Positions 22,301-31,510 of a stretch of DNA of 34,157 nucleotides are shown here, piece after piece; position 1 is the first letter of the stretch; each line of letters begins with the position of its first letter. The stretch is from Micavibrio sp. Its GTDB lineage: Bacteria; Pseudomonadota; Alphaproteobacteria; UBA9219. Below the pieces are notes generated by a model that was not told where the DNA came from, ran no database searches, and saw only the letters and a program-made list of their open reading frames with translations. The DNA lies in the NCBI GenBank assembly GCA_020718105.1, contig DYDA01000024.1, positions 1 through 34,157 of the forward strand, in the 5' to 3' direction. A program made the translations under genes and the position numbers.

Positions 22301-22681
22301 ATGATATCATTCAAAACGAAGGCTTTTGCCCGCTGGGCGAAAAAGGAAGGGCTTGACGATGCAGCTCTTTGTAAAGCACTCCACGAAATGGAGCGCGGGT
22401 TGTATGAGGCTGATTTAGGCGGGGGCGTTTTAAAAAAGCGGATAGCGAGATCAGGAGAAGGGAAAAGAGGCGGCTTTCGCACATTGATAGCGACGAACAA
22501 AGAGAACCGCTGGTTCTTTATGTTCGGTTGGCCGAAAAACGAACGCAGCAACATTGATGCAAGAGAGGAGACCGCGATTAAGAAAATGGCCTCGCATCTT
22601 TTAACCCTGAAGCCAACAGAGTTGGCAGCGGCAAAGCAGGAAGGCGAACTTATAGAAGTGGCTATGAAACCTCATAGCTAA
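22301..22681 (+). CDS. RelE/HigB-like toxin (DUF1044 type)
   Basis: This 126-residue protein begins MISFKTKAFARWAKKEGLDD and has GGVLKKRIARSGEGKRGGFR and ENRWFFMFGWPKNERSNI, the pattern of RelE/ParE-superfamily toxins of the HigB-2/DUF1044 kind, which cut mRNA on the ribosome. Basic residues K, R, R and the GFR turn are preserved. The toxin gene comes first and the antitoxin second, as in hig systems. A clear promoter with a palindrome lies upstream. No sign of decay is seen, so the pair is probably active and helps keep the element in place. Confidence 0.85.
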   Translation: MISFKTKAFARWAKKEGLDDAALCKALHEMERGLYEADLGGGVLKKRIARSGEGKRGGFRTLIATNKENRWFFMFGWPKNERSNIDAREETAIKKMASHLLTLKPTELAAAKQEGELIEVAMKPHS

Positions 22682-22716
22682 CATTAGGAACACTGAAGCA
22701 CAGGAGGCACATACCA

Positions 22717-23040
22717 ATGCCGACAAAAAAATCAGCTATACTTAAGGCCATGCACGAAACCGCAACGGGCTTGCATCGTGCGGGGGTCATGGATCAGGTT
22801 ACATTAAAAGAATTCGACCGGCTGTGCTTGCCCCCAGTTAAAGATCTGGCCCCCGCAGCAATCAAAAGAATCCGCCAAAAGGAACGGGTCAGCCAAGCTG
22901 TGTTTGCATCTCTTCTCAACACGAGCCTTTCAACTGTTCAGAAATGGGAGGTTGGTCAAAAAAAGCCAACTGGAGCGGCGCTCAAATTACTTCACATTGT
23001 CCAAGATCGCGGTCTGGATGTAGTAATGCACACCTCATGA
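22717..23040 (+). CDS. HigA-like antitoxin with HTH domain
   Basis: This 107-residue protein has a Cro/CI-type helix-turn-helix in its C-terminal half (AAIKRIRQKERVSQAVFASL, then LNTSLSTVQKWEVGQKKPTG). The N-terminal half presumably binds the toxin. ATG is preceded by CAGGAGGCAC. It starts 35 bases after the toxin stop. It most likely neutralises the toxin and represses the promoter at 22249-22277. Confidence 0.85.
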   Translation: MPTKKSAILKAMHETATGLHRAGVMDQVTLKEFDRLCLPPVKDLAPAAIKRIRQKERVSQAVFASLLNTSLSTVQKWEVGQKKPTGAALKLLHIVQDRGLDVVMHTS

Positions 23041-23064
23041 CAATTACCGTGAATTTATCATCCA

Positions 23065-24174
23065 CTATGCCTTAACCTGTTTCTTATTGAGTTCCTCGCC
23101 GTTCGACTGCGTCAGATTTAAAATTTGCTCAATTCTGGCTGCGAGTTTTTCAAGCGCTTCACGTTTTTCGTTTGCATATGAATGGCGGTCATAGGTTCCC
23201 TCGACCCCGCCAATAACGTGACCAAGCACGCGCTCGGAAATATCCGGGCGCACACCTGCGCTCGACATGATAGTTTTGGCTGTTCGGCGTAAGTCATGAA
23301 GAGTCCAATTGGGCATCGGCTCGACCTTTTCTCCTTTCTTTGCTTGTTTCCGCATTGCCGAAAGGATGGCCTCGTCTAGCGCGGCCTTACTCTTACCAAA
23401 CGCTGAGAATGGTGTTTTGGCGCTTGATGCAAACACATAATCGCATTTACTGATTTTTTTCCGCTCTTCGACAAGGCCTAGAACTGTTTTCGATAAGGGA
23501 ACAAAATTGGGGCGCTTTGTTTTGTATCTTTCCGCAGGAATGGTCCACATTCCATCCTCATTAATTTCTTTGAGACTCATGCTTGCAACTTCATCGCGTC
23601 GTTGTGCGGTAAGCAATAAGGCCTTCACGAGGGTGCCGAATGTTCCAGCCTCGTCAAGCACTGGCCAGATGATACGAATTTCGTCATCGCTTAGAACCCG
23701 CGTGCGCGCGCGATCTTTTGTGTTGGCGCGGGGCGTAACTCGAACAATGGCTGCGTTCAAATTAAAAACATCATCGCGCTCGGCATACCAAGTGAGCGCT
23801 TTCCGAAGATTCTGCCGTGCCCTGTCGGCCATAACAGGGCCACGCTCTTTTTCAATCTGATCCAACATTCTTGCGACGTGAGATCGACGCAGGTCGTAAA
23901 TTCCAACTTTTCCTATGGCAGGCTTAACCAACCGTTTAAATGTGCTTTCGTATGCGTCAGCGGTACGCAGGAGCCGTTCCTTATCGCGTACATATTGTTC
24001 TATAAAATCGTCAATCACTTCCCCCACAGTCCGTGTTTTAGTGGGCTTTATTTTATCATTTAGAGGATTGTCCCCACGATCAATGCGTTGGCGTATTTTC
24101 TTTGCTTCCTGGACGGCTTTGAGTACAGACCAATCGCCAAACCGGCCTATCGTATAGCGCCGAAGATAAAACGC
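23065..24174 (-). pseudogene. Tyrosine integrase lacking its N-terminus (integrase B)
   Basis: The frame is open from 24174 and reads FYLRRYTIGRFGDWSVLKAV, the middle of the N-terminal arm-binding (DUF4102-like) domain, then the SAM-like core-binding domain (RTADAYESTFKRLV) and a full catalytic domain: R in LLTAQRRDEVASM, HDLRR (H-x-x-R), VLGH and the nucleophile Tyr in YDRHSY. The C-terminus looks complete. No start codon with a ribosome-binding site precedes it, because its first residues were lost at a junction with another integrase. Later in-frame starts (24027) would miss the arm domain, so function is doubtful. Confidence 0.8.
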
Positions 24175-24643
24175 TTAACTCACGCCGGACAGTCCCTTTT
24201 GTGACGGGGCGCTTGTCTTCAACATAAACAAGACCATCCTTTTTCCTTATCACGCGCGGCTTTCTCGTACGCTCATGCTCGTATTGTTTAAACGCTTGGG
24301 GTGTCAGGTGTGAAACTTTTGCATGGGGCCCGAAGAATTTGATCAAAGAGTCGGCACACCGATTGGCAAGGCCGATTGTCTTAAGATCGTTCTTTCGCTC
24401 TTGGACATATTGCTGCAGGGCCGTAATAACAAAGAATCCTTCCGGCGGCCTAATCTCTTCGCAACCAATATCCAATGAATGTTTGACCAAAAATTCTCCA
24501 AGAGCGTATTCGGCCTTTGCGCGATCCCGCGTTCCCGTGCTAAATCTCCGCCAGCGGCGTTTGACGGGATCCTTCCAGTAAACGTACCACGCATGCTGAT
24601 TGGGTTCTTTTCCAAGCCGTGGGGCAAAGGGTTGTCTTAACAT
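24080..24643 (-). pseudogene. N-terminal fragment of a second integrase (integrase A)
   Basis: ATG 24643 has GGAGGCC upstream and opens a normal integrase N-terminus (MLRQPFAPRLGKEPNQHAWY) through the core-binding domain, up to KGTVRRELSVLSSAL. There the homology ends near 24170 and the frame runs on into sequence that belongs, in another frame, to integrase B. The catalytic domain is missing. The two genes were therefore joined by a deletion or recombination inside both. The shared DNA at about 24165-24185 is the junction. Confidence 0.75.
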
Positions 24644-24713
24644 TAGTGGCCTCCATATGTTTGTGGAAGCCTACGATGATAATACACGATCCCTTGATAT
24701 AATGTGCAAACGC

Positions 24714-25565
24714 TTACTGAGCTCTGGCGTTGGCGTTACATGTCGGTACTTTTTTCAATAGCTCCGGCCAACGTTCGGTCCATCCCTTTTCGTGCGTGAC
24801 ATTATCAATGATGTGCAGCGTAACACAACTTGTGGGTTTAGAAGCGGCAAGAAATCCTTTGGCTATAACAGGGCTGATGACATCATCATCCGCCCCACTA
24901 AAATGTATCTGCGGAATCGTCGCAACTTTACGGGCCTCCTCCATCGCATTAAGTGATCCCATCATTGGCGTCACATCATGCTGGCGGTTTACCTCGACAT
25001 GATCCAGATTACCGACGATTGTACGAATGGATAAAATATCATTACGTCGAGCCGCTACAAGAACGGCCACAGCCCCGCCGCCCGAGTAGCCGATCAAATT
25101 AAGCTTGGGTTTTGGGGCATGGACAATCAGTTGATCTATCGCCTGATCAACTGATGCAATGACCTCTTCAGAAAAACGACGATCTGTCCAATAGGTGACT
25201 TTGCAATTCAAGTCGCGATCAAGGGGCGTGTACTGGCAAGGTCGCGCTATATAGATGACATTTGCGGCTGGATCGAGAGCCGCCAAGGAGAGGCCTAGCG
25301 CCTTGCGCGGTGTCGGATTCCATGACGGTTCAGACGGTGATATCCATGCCAACCCGTCGCCTTCGATATAGACATCAATCGGCTGGGTCTTGTCGATTAT
25401 TTTCGAATAGGACGTGAGCAAAAACGGCTTGGTCTCAATCTGCCTGCGTTGCAGCCCCGACGCCGAAGCCAACGTATCCGCATGAATAATAGGGTCGGAG
25501 GCACAACCGACGACAAGCAACCCCAACAGCAGGGACGCGCCGCCAAGAAGAGAACCCTTTTTCAT
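24714..25565 (-). CDS. Lipoprotein alpha/beta hydrolase
   Basis: This protein starts at ATG 25565, preceded by AAAGG nine bases away, and has about 283 residues. A signal peptide ends in lipobox LVVGC (LLLGLLVVGCASDP), so the mature protein should be lipid-anchored in the envelope. The alpha/beta hydrolase nucleophile is in LIGYSGGGAVAV, the acid in SGADDDVI and the His in NVTHEKGW; the triad looks complete. Substrate unknown, esterase or lipase activity expected. It lies 18 bases behind the autotransporter stop and is probably co-transcribed with it, which may hint at envelope remodelling. Confidence 0.8.
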   Translation of the reverse strand: MKKGSLLGGASLLLGLLVVGCASDPIIHADTLASASGLQRRQIETKPFLLTSYSKIIDKTQPIDVYIEGDGLAWISPSEPSWNPTPRKALGLSLAALDPAANVIYIARPCQYTPLDRDLNCKVTYWTDRRFSEEVIASVDQAIDQLIVHAPKPKLNLIGYSGGGAVAVLVAARRNDILSIRTIVGNLDHVEVNRQHDVTPMMGSLNAMEEARKVATIPQIHFSGADDDVISPVIAKGFLAASKPTSCVTLHIIDNVTHEKGWTERWPELLKKVPTCNANARAQ

Positions 25566-25583
25566 AACCACCAACCTTTGGAC

Positions 25584-28500
25584 TTAAAACTCCTGACGGA
25601 GTTGCAGCATAAAGTTATGTCCCAAGTACTGTTCGCGAATTTCAGAATCATATTTTGCCGAGAAGCTTAGACCGGATTCAGATTTTGCTTCAAGCCCAAG
25701 ACCGACGATGCCAGCTTCTTGCGCGAGCTGGATACCTTGTGTCGTGAAGGACGAACCACCTGCGTAACTTGAAGTTATTGAGGGCGCATTCGTGTTGAAC
25801 TCATGCATCCATGCGCCGCGAGCGCTTGGGACAAACTTCCATGATCCCTTTACACCAACCGTACCGGATACTTTAGCACCGAGGCCCGAACGGATCGAGT
25901 CGGTGTTCTTGCCTTTGACTGTCAGGTCAGCGCCCGGCGCGCCGCTTTCCGTATAGCCGCTTTGATCGAGGAAATTATAGGCCAACGTCGCAAACGGGGT
26001 CAGGATCACCCGGACAATCTGCATCGGATATCCAACCTCGGCGCTCGCCCCGTATTGTTTGCCAACATAAGACCCCTTGGCTGTTTGCGTTGTCCCAAGC
26101 GCATCAACGAGGCGCGTACTGCGGTAATCGTGATAGCCCATCGTTACGGCTCCATCAACGTACCAAGGCGTGCCTGTATAGGTTCCATAGATGGTTCCGA
26201 TATAGGAATTGATGCCGAGGCCGCTGCCCTTGCGGTCGCCCGTCTCATCAACGTTCGTGTTGGCATAGGCCAGCAACGCGCCAGCCCGCAGGTTTTTCAG
26301 CACGCGAGCATCGGCACCAAAGGCCGCCCCGCCCGTCGCCGAGTCGTAGCCGTTGACGCTTTCGCGAATACCTTCACTGACAAGTGAGCCGAAGCCCTGC
26401 GTCCAGACACCGCTGCCGCTCAGAGCCTCACCGGAAGAGATGCCCTTTTGCTCGATTTGTGCGCCGCGCAGGGTCTCTTCGCGCACGGAAAGCGTGTTCA
26501 AAGCGGTTCGAACAGTCTCTATCGTTGCGGCGCGATCGCTATCGTTTGTTTGCGGCGCTAACTGGGCACCAGCCTTATTAAGTTGCTCACCCGTTGTCAG
26601 ATTCTGAAGCTCGCTTTGAAGGGCCAGAACGGCCGTGTTAGAACCGGTATAGCTGTCGAGGTTTCCAATCACGGGCATCACGCCTGTATTGACGCCGCTG
26701 ATTTCAGAAATCACAAAGCGCGAGGCGGTCAGCACGAGGTCTTGCGCACTAAACGCATTGCCATAAAAATCAGTTCCTGCCGTTCCCGCCGAGAGGCTCC
26801 AACGCAACAAACCGGAAGACGCCACGGTCGAAATCGCGGACGGATCAACCGCCGCCACGCCCGTGTTGCCGTGAACGAGCACGATCTTGTCATGATTATT
26901 GATGGTCACGCCGTCGCTCACCGTTGGCGTCACGGATAGGCCTGTCAAGAAGGTCGCGTTCGTTGTGTTGCTGGTATTGATGATGTTGCCAGAGCTCGCG
27001 CCACCGATCGTCGTGGTGATCGTGCCGTTGGTGCCCGTGATATTCCCGTCAACCGTAACAGTATTGTCCCCCAGTGCAAAGGTACCATTGTTGGCCATCG
27101 CGCCCGTAAAGGTTTTGCCTGTCGTGCCAACGCGCAAGATAGAACCGTTGCCAATGTTTGTGTTGGTTACGAACATATCGTCGTTGATGAGAGTGGCGCC
27201 ACCCGAACCTGTAAGGTTCAGCGCTTTCAACTCGTGGGTAGAATTGCCAATTGTCCCGAAGGTGTTCGTGCCGCTGGTATTGGAAATAGTAAGTGTTCCC
27301 GTGTTACTTGCACTAGTGTTGGCAGAAGTAATATCAGATCCTCCCGTCGCATCCGTCAGTGCCAATATTCCGTCATCCCAGAAAGTAAGGACTCGCACGT
27401 CAACGGTATTCGAGGCCGTCGTTGTTCCGGTGTTTTGTACATAAAGGCCGGTCAATCTATCGGTTGCCGAACTGCCCAACTTTCCAGAGAAGGTCTGCCC
27501 TGCTGCTAAGGCGGTAATATAACCGCAGCCGATTGTCCCGCAGCCCGTTGTTACGACGTCGCTTGCAAAAGTTGTTCCACCTGTCCTAAGGGCCAGAGAA
27601 CCATCATTGGAGCCTGTGAACGTGGTTGTTGTGATGGTAGCGTTGTCATAGAAATTGACGCTTCCCGATCCGTTGATAGTAAGGGACGAAGCTGACACAT
27701 TGCTTGACATTTCCAGATCTGCGCCACTGCTGATTGCCATGTTTTTAGCATATAAATCCCCTGACACTGTTGTCATGCCACCGTTGCCTGTGATGTTGAG
27801 ATCTTTCAGCGCATGCGTTGAATCGCCAATAGCCCCAAAAGTATTCATACCACTGGTATTGCTGACAGTCAGTGTGCCTTTATCGTCAGTTACCGTCGTC
27901 ACTGCCGTGATATTGGAGCCGCCAGCCGCTCGTGTCATCTCCAGCGTTCCATCTTGCTCAAAGGACAGATTAGCGGCATCAATAATGTTAGAAGCTGTCG
28001 TGGTGCCTACATTGGCTATGACAATGTCCATCACTCGATCCGCCGTTGAACTACCAAGTTGACCCGACAAAGTCGTGCCCGTGCCGCTTACTGTGACTGT
28101 ACCATAACCGCTTGTGCCGCCACCTGTTGTGACAACATCTCCCGTAAGGGTCTTATTGACCCCTGTCATCCGCAAAGTGCCAGCACCCGTGAAGGTTGTT
28201 GTACCCGTTATATCACCGCCACTGTTAAGTATGCCCGTGCCAGCAATCCCTATCGCCGTTGCGGCGACATCACCCGCAACAATCAATGTCGCGCCGTTGC
28301 TTACATTAACGGCTGCCACGCTTGTGCCTGAACCAACTGCCGTTGCAGATGACGTGCCTGCTGTTGCATTCAAAGTACCCTTGCTGCCTGTGCCGCCAGT
28401 AACGATGCCAATATGAGAACCAGAGGCATTGTTGATAATGTCGTTTCCAGACCCGAAAAGAATATCCCCCGTAACAGTTGAAAAAGAACTGCCTAGGTTT

Positions 28501-29141
28501 AACGTAATCGAAGATGCGTTAGCACTATTATCAATGGCACCTTCTATGGTGCCTTGTGTGTTGGTAATGGTGCCCGCAGCACCATTGGCTAGCGTGATTG
28601 CCGTTCCTGAACCTGTATTTCTTATATTGCCTAAGTTATTGTTGATAGTAAAACCAGTTGCGCCGCCCAACAGGCTAATGGTTGGCCCCGTGGAATCCGA
28701 AGATATTACCGCGCCATCATTGTTATTAATGGTGGCTCCGGCTGCATCAACCCGAATGATGGACTGATTTGAACCAGCTGCCTCTAATATATCTTTCCAA
28801 GCGGCGTTTGTGATTGTGGCATTCGTACCGCCCGCAACAATATCAATAACAGGCCCACCCAAGGTTCCCGTTGTGGTGATAGCTTCCGTTGCATTCCCAT
28901 TTGTCGTATTTATGCTTGCACCATTGCCATTGATCGTCACAACGGCCCCAACCGAGTTATCCACGGTGACCTTGTTTGCCGTTGTATAGGTCAGGCTTTC
29001 CCCCGCCCCAAGAGCAATTGGTGCGGTTACATTCGCGCCGTTGACAACGACCGAAGCCGCCTGAGCTGGATTTGCAACCATCGCAGACATAACAATGATA
29101 GACGCGCACGCAAGAAGGGACTTCTTCGTTGAGAAAGCCAT
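25584..29141 (-). CDS. Autotransporter adhesin-like protein, 1185 residues
   Basis: The protein has a Sec signal (KKSLLACASIIVMSAMVANP then AQAA), a long Gly/Thr/Asn-rich passenger of predicted beta-helix type, and a C-terminal beta-barrel from about residue 905 (SGVWTQGFGSLVSEGIRESV) ending in F (FMLQLRQEF), as outer-membrane barrels do. The passenger has two large repeats about 585 bases apart, with the phrases GTLTVSNTSGMNTFGAIGDS and GTLTISNTSGTNTFGTIGNS. It should be type V secreted and displayed as a surface passenger. The ligand is unknown. AAGGATC precedes ATG 29141. The high repeat content makes it prone to recombination and length change. Confidence 0.9.
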   Translation of the reverse strand: MAFSTKKSLLACASIIVMSAMVANPAQAASVVVNGANVTAPIALGAGESLTYTTANKVTVDNSVGAVVTINGNGASINTTNGNATEAITTTGTLGGPVIDIVAGGTNATITNAAWKDILEAAGSNQSIIRVDAAGATINNNDGAVISSDSTGPTISLLGGATGFTINNNLGNIRNTGSGTAITLANGAAGTITNTQGTIEGAIDNSANASSITLNLGSSFSTVTGDILFGSGNDIINNASGSHIGIVTGGTGSKGTLNATAGTSSATAVGSGTSVAAVNVSNGATLIVAGDVAATAIGIAGTGILNSGGDITGTTTFTGAGTLRMTGVNKTLTGDVVTTGGGTSGYGTVTVSGTGTTLSGQLGSSTADRVMDIVIANVGTTTASNIIDAANLSFEQDGTLEMTRAAGGSNITAVTTVTDDKGTLTVSNTSGMNTFGAIGDSTHALKDLNITGNGGMTTVSGDLYAKNMAISSGADLEMSSNVSASSLTINGSGSVNFYDNATITTTTFTGSNDGSLALRTGGTTFASDVVTTGCGTIGCGYITALAAGQTFSGKLGSSATDRLTGLYVQNTGTTTASNTVDVRVLTFWDDGILALTDATGGSDITSANTSASNTGTLTISNTSGTNTFGTIGNSTHELKALNLTGSGGATLINDDMFVTNTNIGNGSILRVGTTGKTFTGAMANNGTFALGDNTVTVDGNITGTNGTITTTIGGASSGNIINTSNTTNATFLTGLSVTPTVSDGVTINNHDKIVLVHGNTGVAAVDPSAISTVASSGLLRWSLSAGTAGTDFYGNAFSAQDLVLTASRFVISEISGVNTGVMPVIGNLDSYTGSNTAVLALQSELQNLTTGEQLNKAGAQLAPQTNDSDRAATIETVRTALNTLSVREETLRGAQIEQKGISSGEALSGSGVWTQGFGSLVSEGIRESVNGYDSATGGAAFGADARVLKNLRAGALLAYANTNVDETGDRKGSGLGINSYIGTIYGTYTGTPWYVDGAVTMGYHDYRSTRLVDALGTTQTAKGSYVGKQYGASAEVGYPMQIVRVILTPFATLAYNFLDQSGYTESGAPGADLTVKGKNTDSIRSGLGAKVSGTVGVKGSWKFVPSARGAWMHEFNTNAPSITSSYAGGSSFTTQGIQLAQEAGIVGLGLEAKSESGLSFSAKYDSEIREQYLGHNFMLQLRQEF

Positions 29142-29232
29142 GAGAAAAGATCCTTTTGTGGTTAATAAATAAGCAGTTAGGGTGTGGTGTTAGGCAAGAA
29201 AGCACAGTTCACGAAAAGAGATTACGTAAAAT

Positions 29233-29261
29233 TATATAGAGCATTAACTAAATATTAACAA
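29233..29261 (-). promoter_or_regulatory. Possible promoter of the autotransporter
   Basis: On the - strand TTGTTA is followed after 17 bases by TATATA, in a very AT-rich stretch about 90 bases before the autotransporter ATG. It is a moderate match to a sigma-70 promoter; AT-rich sequence makes chance matches likely. Confidence 0.4.
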
Positions 29262-29355
29262 TAAACTTGTGGTGAACTTCTCGTCAGCGAGCATCTTATC
29301 TGTGGATAAAAAAGCACTGGAGCTCGTAATAATAAATTTGCATTTAGTTGTATGG

Positions 29356-29472
29356 TCACCAGATGGTTTTTATAAGCGATTCGGAAAATAGCGTGACAAT
29401 ACCCCCCGATGCAATCCCAAGGATCATCAGCGCGATCATGGTCTCGAGGAGGGTGAAGGCTTTGGTGTGCAT
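29356..29472 (-). pseudogene. Pseudopilin N-terminal fragment, copy A
   Basis: A 38-codon ORF reads MHTKAFTLLETMIALMILGI and continues ASGGIVTLFSESL before diverging and stopping. KAFTLLE is the type IV prepilin/pseudopilin processing site and the hydrophobic stretch is the conserved N-terminal helix, as in GspI/GspJ of type II secretion. The rest of the gene is absent. It is a gene fragment copied with the repeat listed at 29378-29463. Confidence 0.75.
29378..29463. repeat. 86-base repeat, copy A (pseudopilin gene start)
   Basis: This block aligns without gaps with 32347-32432: six mismatches in 86 bases by hand count (about 93% identity), in the same orientation. It encodes the N-terminal helix of a pseudopilin. 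It marks one border of the 3-kb zone of displaced toxin-immunity pieces. Confidence 0.85.
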
Positions 29473-29525
29473 ACCACGCTTTCTTGATTTTTTTGTCTAT
29501 CGTGCAATAACACACTCTTTTTTTA

Positions 29526-29870
29526 CTAAAAAGGGATTTGTATCACAAAAGAAAACAAAGGCTCGTAATCATCTATATAAAATATCTCGACGTATGACAA
29601 TGCCATTTGCCGACTACGTTCCGCAAAACTTTTTGCGTTCTCGTCCTTTGTTCTCTTACATGACCAGTTCTCGTATGTATACTCAAGATGCCCTCCTGAA
29701 AGCCGAAGAACATCTCCCCCTAACACGGCGAACATCGTCTGATCAAGTTACTTCAATGCTTCAACGGCGTTGGCTTTTGGGAAAGCAATTTCTTCGCTTC
29801 CAGGGGCAATTTGATCAAGACTAAACCCATGTGACGCACATAATTCAACATATCGTTGGGGTAGCATCAT
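29526..29870 (-). pseudogene. Imm40-like immunity gene interrupted by an in-frame stop
   Basis: Reading from ATG 29870, the frame gives MMLPQRYVELCASHGFSLDQ and reaches AVEALK, then TAA at 29748-29750, then continues in the same frame as LDQTMFAVLGGDVLRLSGGH and YTYENWSCKRTKDE to a stop at 29526. Removing the TAA gives one protein of about 114 residues with the LGGDV and Y-x-NW signatures I associate with Imm40-type immunity proteins. The start overlaps the stop of an orphan Rhs toxin tip (ATGA), the normal toxin-immunity layout. A nonsense mutation is the simplest explanation; a readthrough event is less likely. Confidence 0.65.
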
Positions 29871-30061
29871 GGTGTTGCCTTAAAGAAACGATGGTTTATT
29901 TCTCCTGCTGAATCTTTAATATATTCAAAAACCCCCTTTGTTCCATTGACTGAACCTGCTGACTCAAGACGAAGGTAGCTAGCTCCATCTTTCCCCACAA
30001 TCTGGGAAACACGACCAGATTTTGTTACTAACGAACCAACAAGAGATGGGAAAGCATGCGC
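29867..30061 (-). pseudogene. Orphan Rhs/CDI-type toxin C-terminal tip
   Basis: About 64 residues without a start codon: HAFPSLVGSLVTKSGRVSQI, then NGTKGVFEYIKDSAGEINHR and FFKATP before a stop. The HxFPSxV and GxFE(W/Y)IxD...(T/N)HRxF patterns match a toxin domain I recall at the C-terminus of Rhs and CDI proteins. There is no Rhs core attached. Its stop overlaps the start of the immunity gene. It is a displaced toxin cassette that has lost its parent. Confidence 0.6.
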
Positions 30062-30066
30062 AATTA

Positions 30067-30396
30067 TTATTTATTGGTCGTATCCGAAACACTATGCTTT
30101 CCTGCCCAATTGAGGAAAATATTGATCAATTCTTCGAGTTGAAATTGCCCTCCATAAACAATAAACTTCCCCCCCTTGATATAACATTCATGCCACCGCC
30201 CATCATCAGAGGACGCTTTTTCTGCTTCAAATGCTTTATCTGCTAGTTCCGTTTCATATATATCAACTTCAAGATACCAGCCGGGGTTATCCATGGTTTC
30301 TATGCGGACAACTGAGTTATGTTCCCACGCCCCATCACAATGAAAAACATACCACTCTTGCAGCCTTTGTAAGGCATTTAGCTCAATTCCTGCCAC
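30067..30396 (-). CDS. Imm53-like immunity protein
   Basis: This 109-residue protein starts at GTG 30396, with AGAGGAG upstream. LNALQRLQEWYVFHCDGAWE, then HNSVVRIETMDNPGWYLEVD, is the signature of Imm53-family immunity proteins, and LEELINIFLNWAGKH near the C-terminus also fits. It should neutralise a cognate polymorphic toxin, which is not its present neighbour: the toxin tip downstream belongs to the Imm40-like gene. The start lies inside the truncated AAA ATPase ORF, overlapping its last codons. It looks intact and may be an orphan immunity gene. Confidence 0.8.
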   Translation of the reverse strand: MAGIELNALQRLQEWYVFHCDGAWEHNSVVRIETMDNPGWYLEVDIYETELADKAFEAEKASSDDGRWHECYIKGGKFIVYGGQFQLEELINIFLNWAGKHSVSDTTNK

Positions 30397-30892
30397 TGGG
30401 AATCTCCTCTGGTGTTGCGGGACGTAGCCCTTCCAGCCGAATGACAAGCAGCGGAAGATGCAGCTCTCCAGCCAAAGCCTCGGCGGTCATGGTTTTGCCA
30501 GAGCCCGGAGGTCCAATAAATAGGATACGGCGAGCGGGGGTTTTTCCGTGTTCACGCAACCAGTCGCGTCGCCGTTGTTGACGCAGGAGGTCCTCAAACA
30601 TTGAGATTAATTTCTTGGCAAGCACAACATCTTTTAACTTAAAACGAGGCTCGCGCATCTCGAGCAAGCCTTCAAGATTCCCGCGTGGAGTAGAAAATTG
30701 AATAGGGACAGACGCGCCACGAGTGGTATTTGCGCGAGCTTTATCAATCTCTAATCGCAGTTCTTCGGCTGTCTGCTTTCTTCCTTGGCGAGCTTCGGCT
30801 GCGGCTACCTGTAGAGCAATAGAGAAGAAAGCCTCCTCATTGCCGTCGGTGCGACTTCTAAGCATAGCCAATATTTGTTTTGCGTTGGACAT
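30383..30892 (-). pseudogene. AAA ATPase truncated after the Walker A motif
   Basis: ATG 30892 has AAGGGGTG upstream. The N-terminal part (LRQQRRRDWLREHGKTPARR) leads to Walker A GPPGSGKT and then AEALAGELHLPLLVIRLEGL, typical of SpoVK-like AAA proteins that are often paired with a subtilisin-like protease. Immediately after, the sequence changes to RPATPEEIPSGRN and stops; Walker B, sensor and arginine-finger parts are absent. The break is where the Imm53-like gene begins, so an insertion or deletion cut the ATPase. The product is probably inactive. Confidence 0.75.
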
Positions 30893-31020
30893 AGCACCCC
30901 TTCGATTCCAAACATACACCAAACTTGGCGGGCATAAAATGGCTTTTTCTACCTTGCTAATAACCTCAATTCCTTACCAATTCGTTGTTAACGCGATAAT
31001 ATTTCACCAGCATACTCGCC

Positions 31021-31335
31021 AACATAGGCGGAACGCGTGCCTTAGGGGTGGACCCCCTGCTAAGGCGCGAACTGACCCGCATCGCAGGGCAACTCTCCGA
31101 CCAGCTCGGCCTCGCCTTTGTCGAAACCCGTTCCGGCGACCCCGTCGAAGGCCGCCTCAGCCGCATCGTCGAACTCGCCAGCGGCAAAGTCGGCATCGTC
31201 GAGAAAAACCGCGAGTTCACCCTCGTTCCATGGCGCGCCGTCCTCGACAAACAGATTGGCAAGGAAGTCTTCGGCATTATGCGCGGCGACGGCATATCGT
31301 GGACGTTTGGAAAGCAGCGGGGGTTGGGGGTGTGA
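31021..31335 (+). pseudogene. C-terminal fragment of a VirD2-like relaxase (DUF3363)
   Basis: The open frame reads LGVDPLLRRELTRIAGQLSD, then REFTLVPWRAVLDKQIGKEV and ISWTFGKQRGLGV before a stop. The LVPWR...iGk.v.G..R...(I/V)SW.(F/Y)GR+RGLG pattern is the DUF3363 tail of relaxases in alphaproteobacterial plasmids and conjugative elements. No start codon or relaxase catalytic domain is present. GC content is higher than in the neighbours. It is a relic of a conjugative element. The 175 bases after it (31336-31510) hold nothing recognisable. Confidence 0.75.
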
Positions 31336-31510
31336 ATAATGGCAAACATAAGTCCAAGAGAGCACGATTGATGCTCATTCTGCTTGGTGTTGGTCTTGCA
31401 ACCCATAGAAGATGAGCGGAGAGTGTTCCGTGCCCAACGAGACATATGGGTACAAGCCTCACGTCAAGCATAATCTAAAAATTGTAGTGACAGGTATTTT
31501 GTATGTCCTT

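Noticed and set aside
26899-28767. Several long + strand ORFs rich in Pro, Val and Ala
   Set aside because: They are antisense to the repeat-rich autotransporter passenger, whose Gly/Thr/Asn codons create open frames on the other strand.
29301-29309. A perfect DnaA-box-like 9-mer (TTATCCACA on the - strand)
   Set aside because: Only one copy is present and there are no replication genes nearby; a single box is expected by chance and does not make an origin.
30723-31415. A 230-codon + strand ORF
   Set aside because: It runs antisense to the AAA ATPase and in a wrong frame through the relaxase fragment, with very high Arg content.
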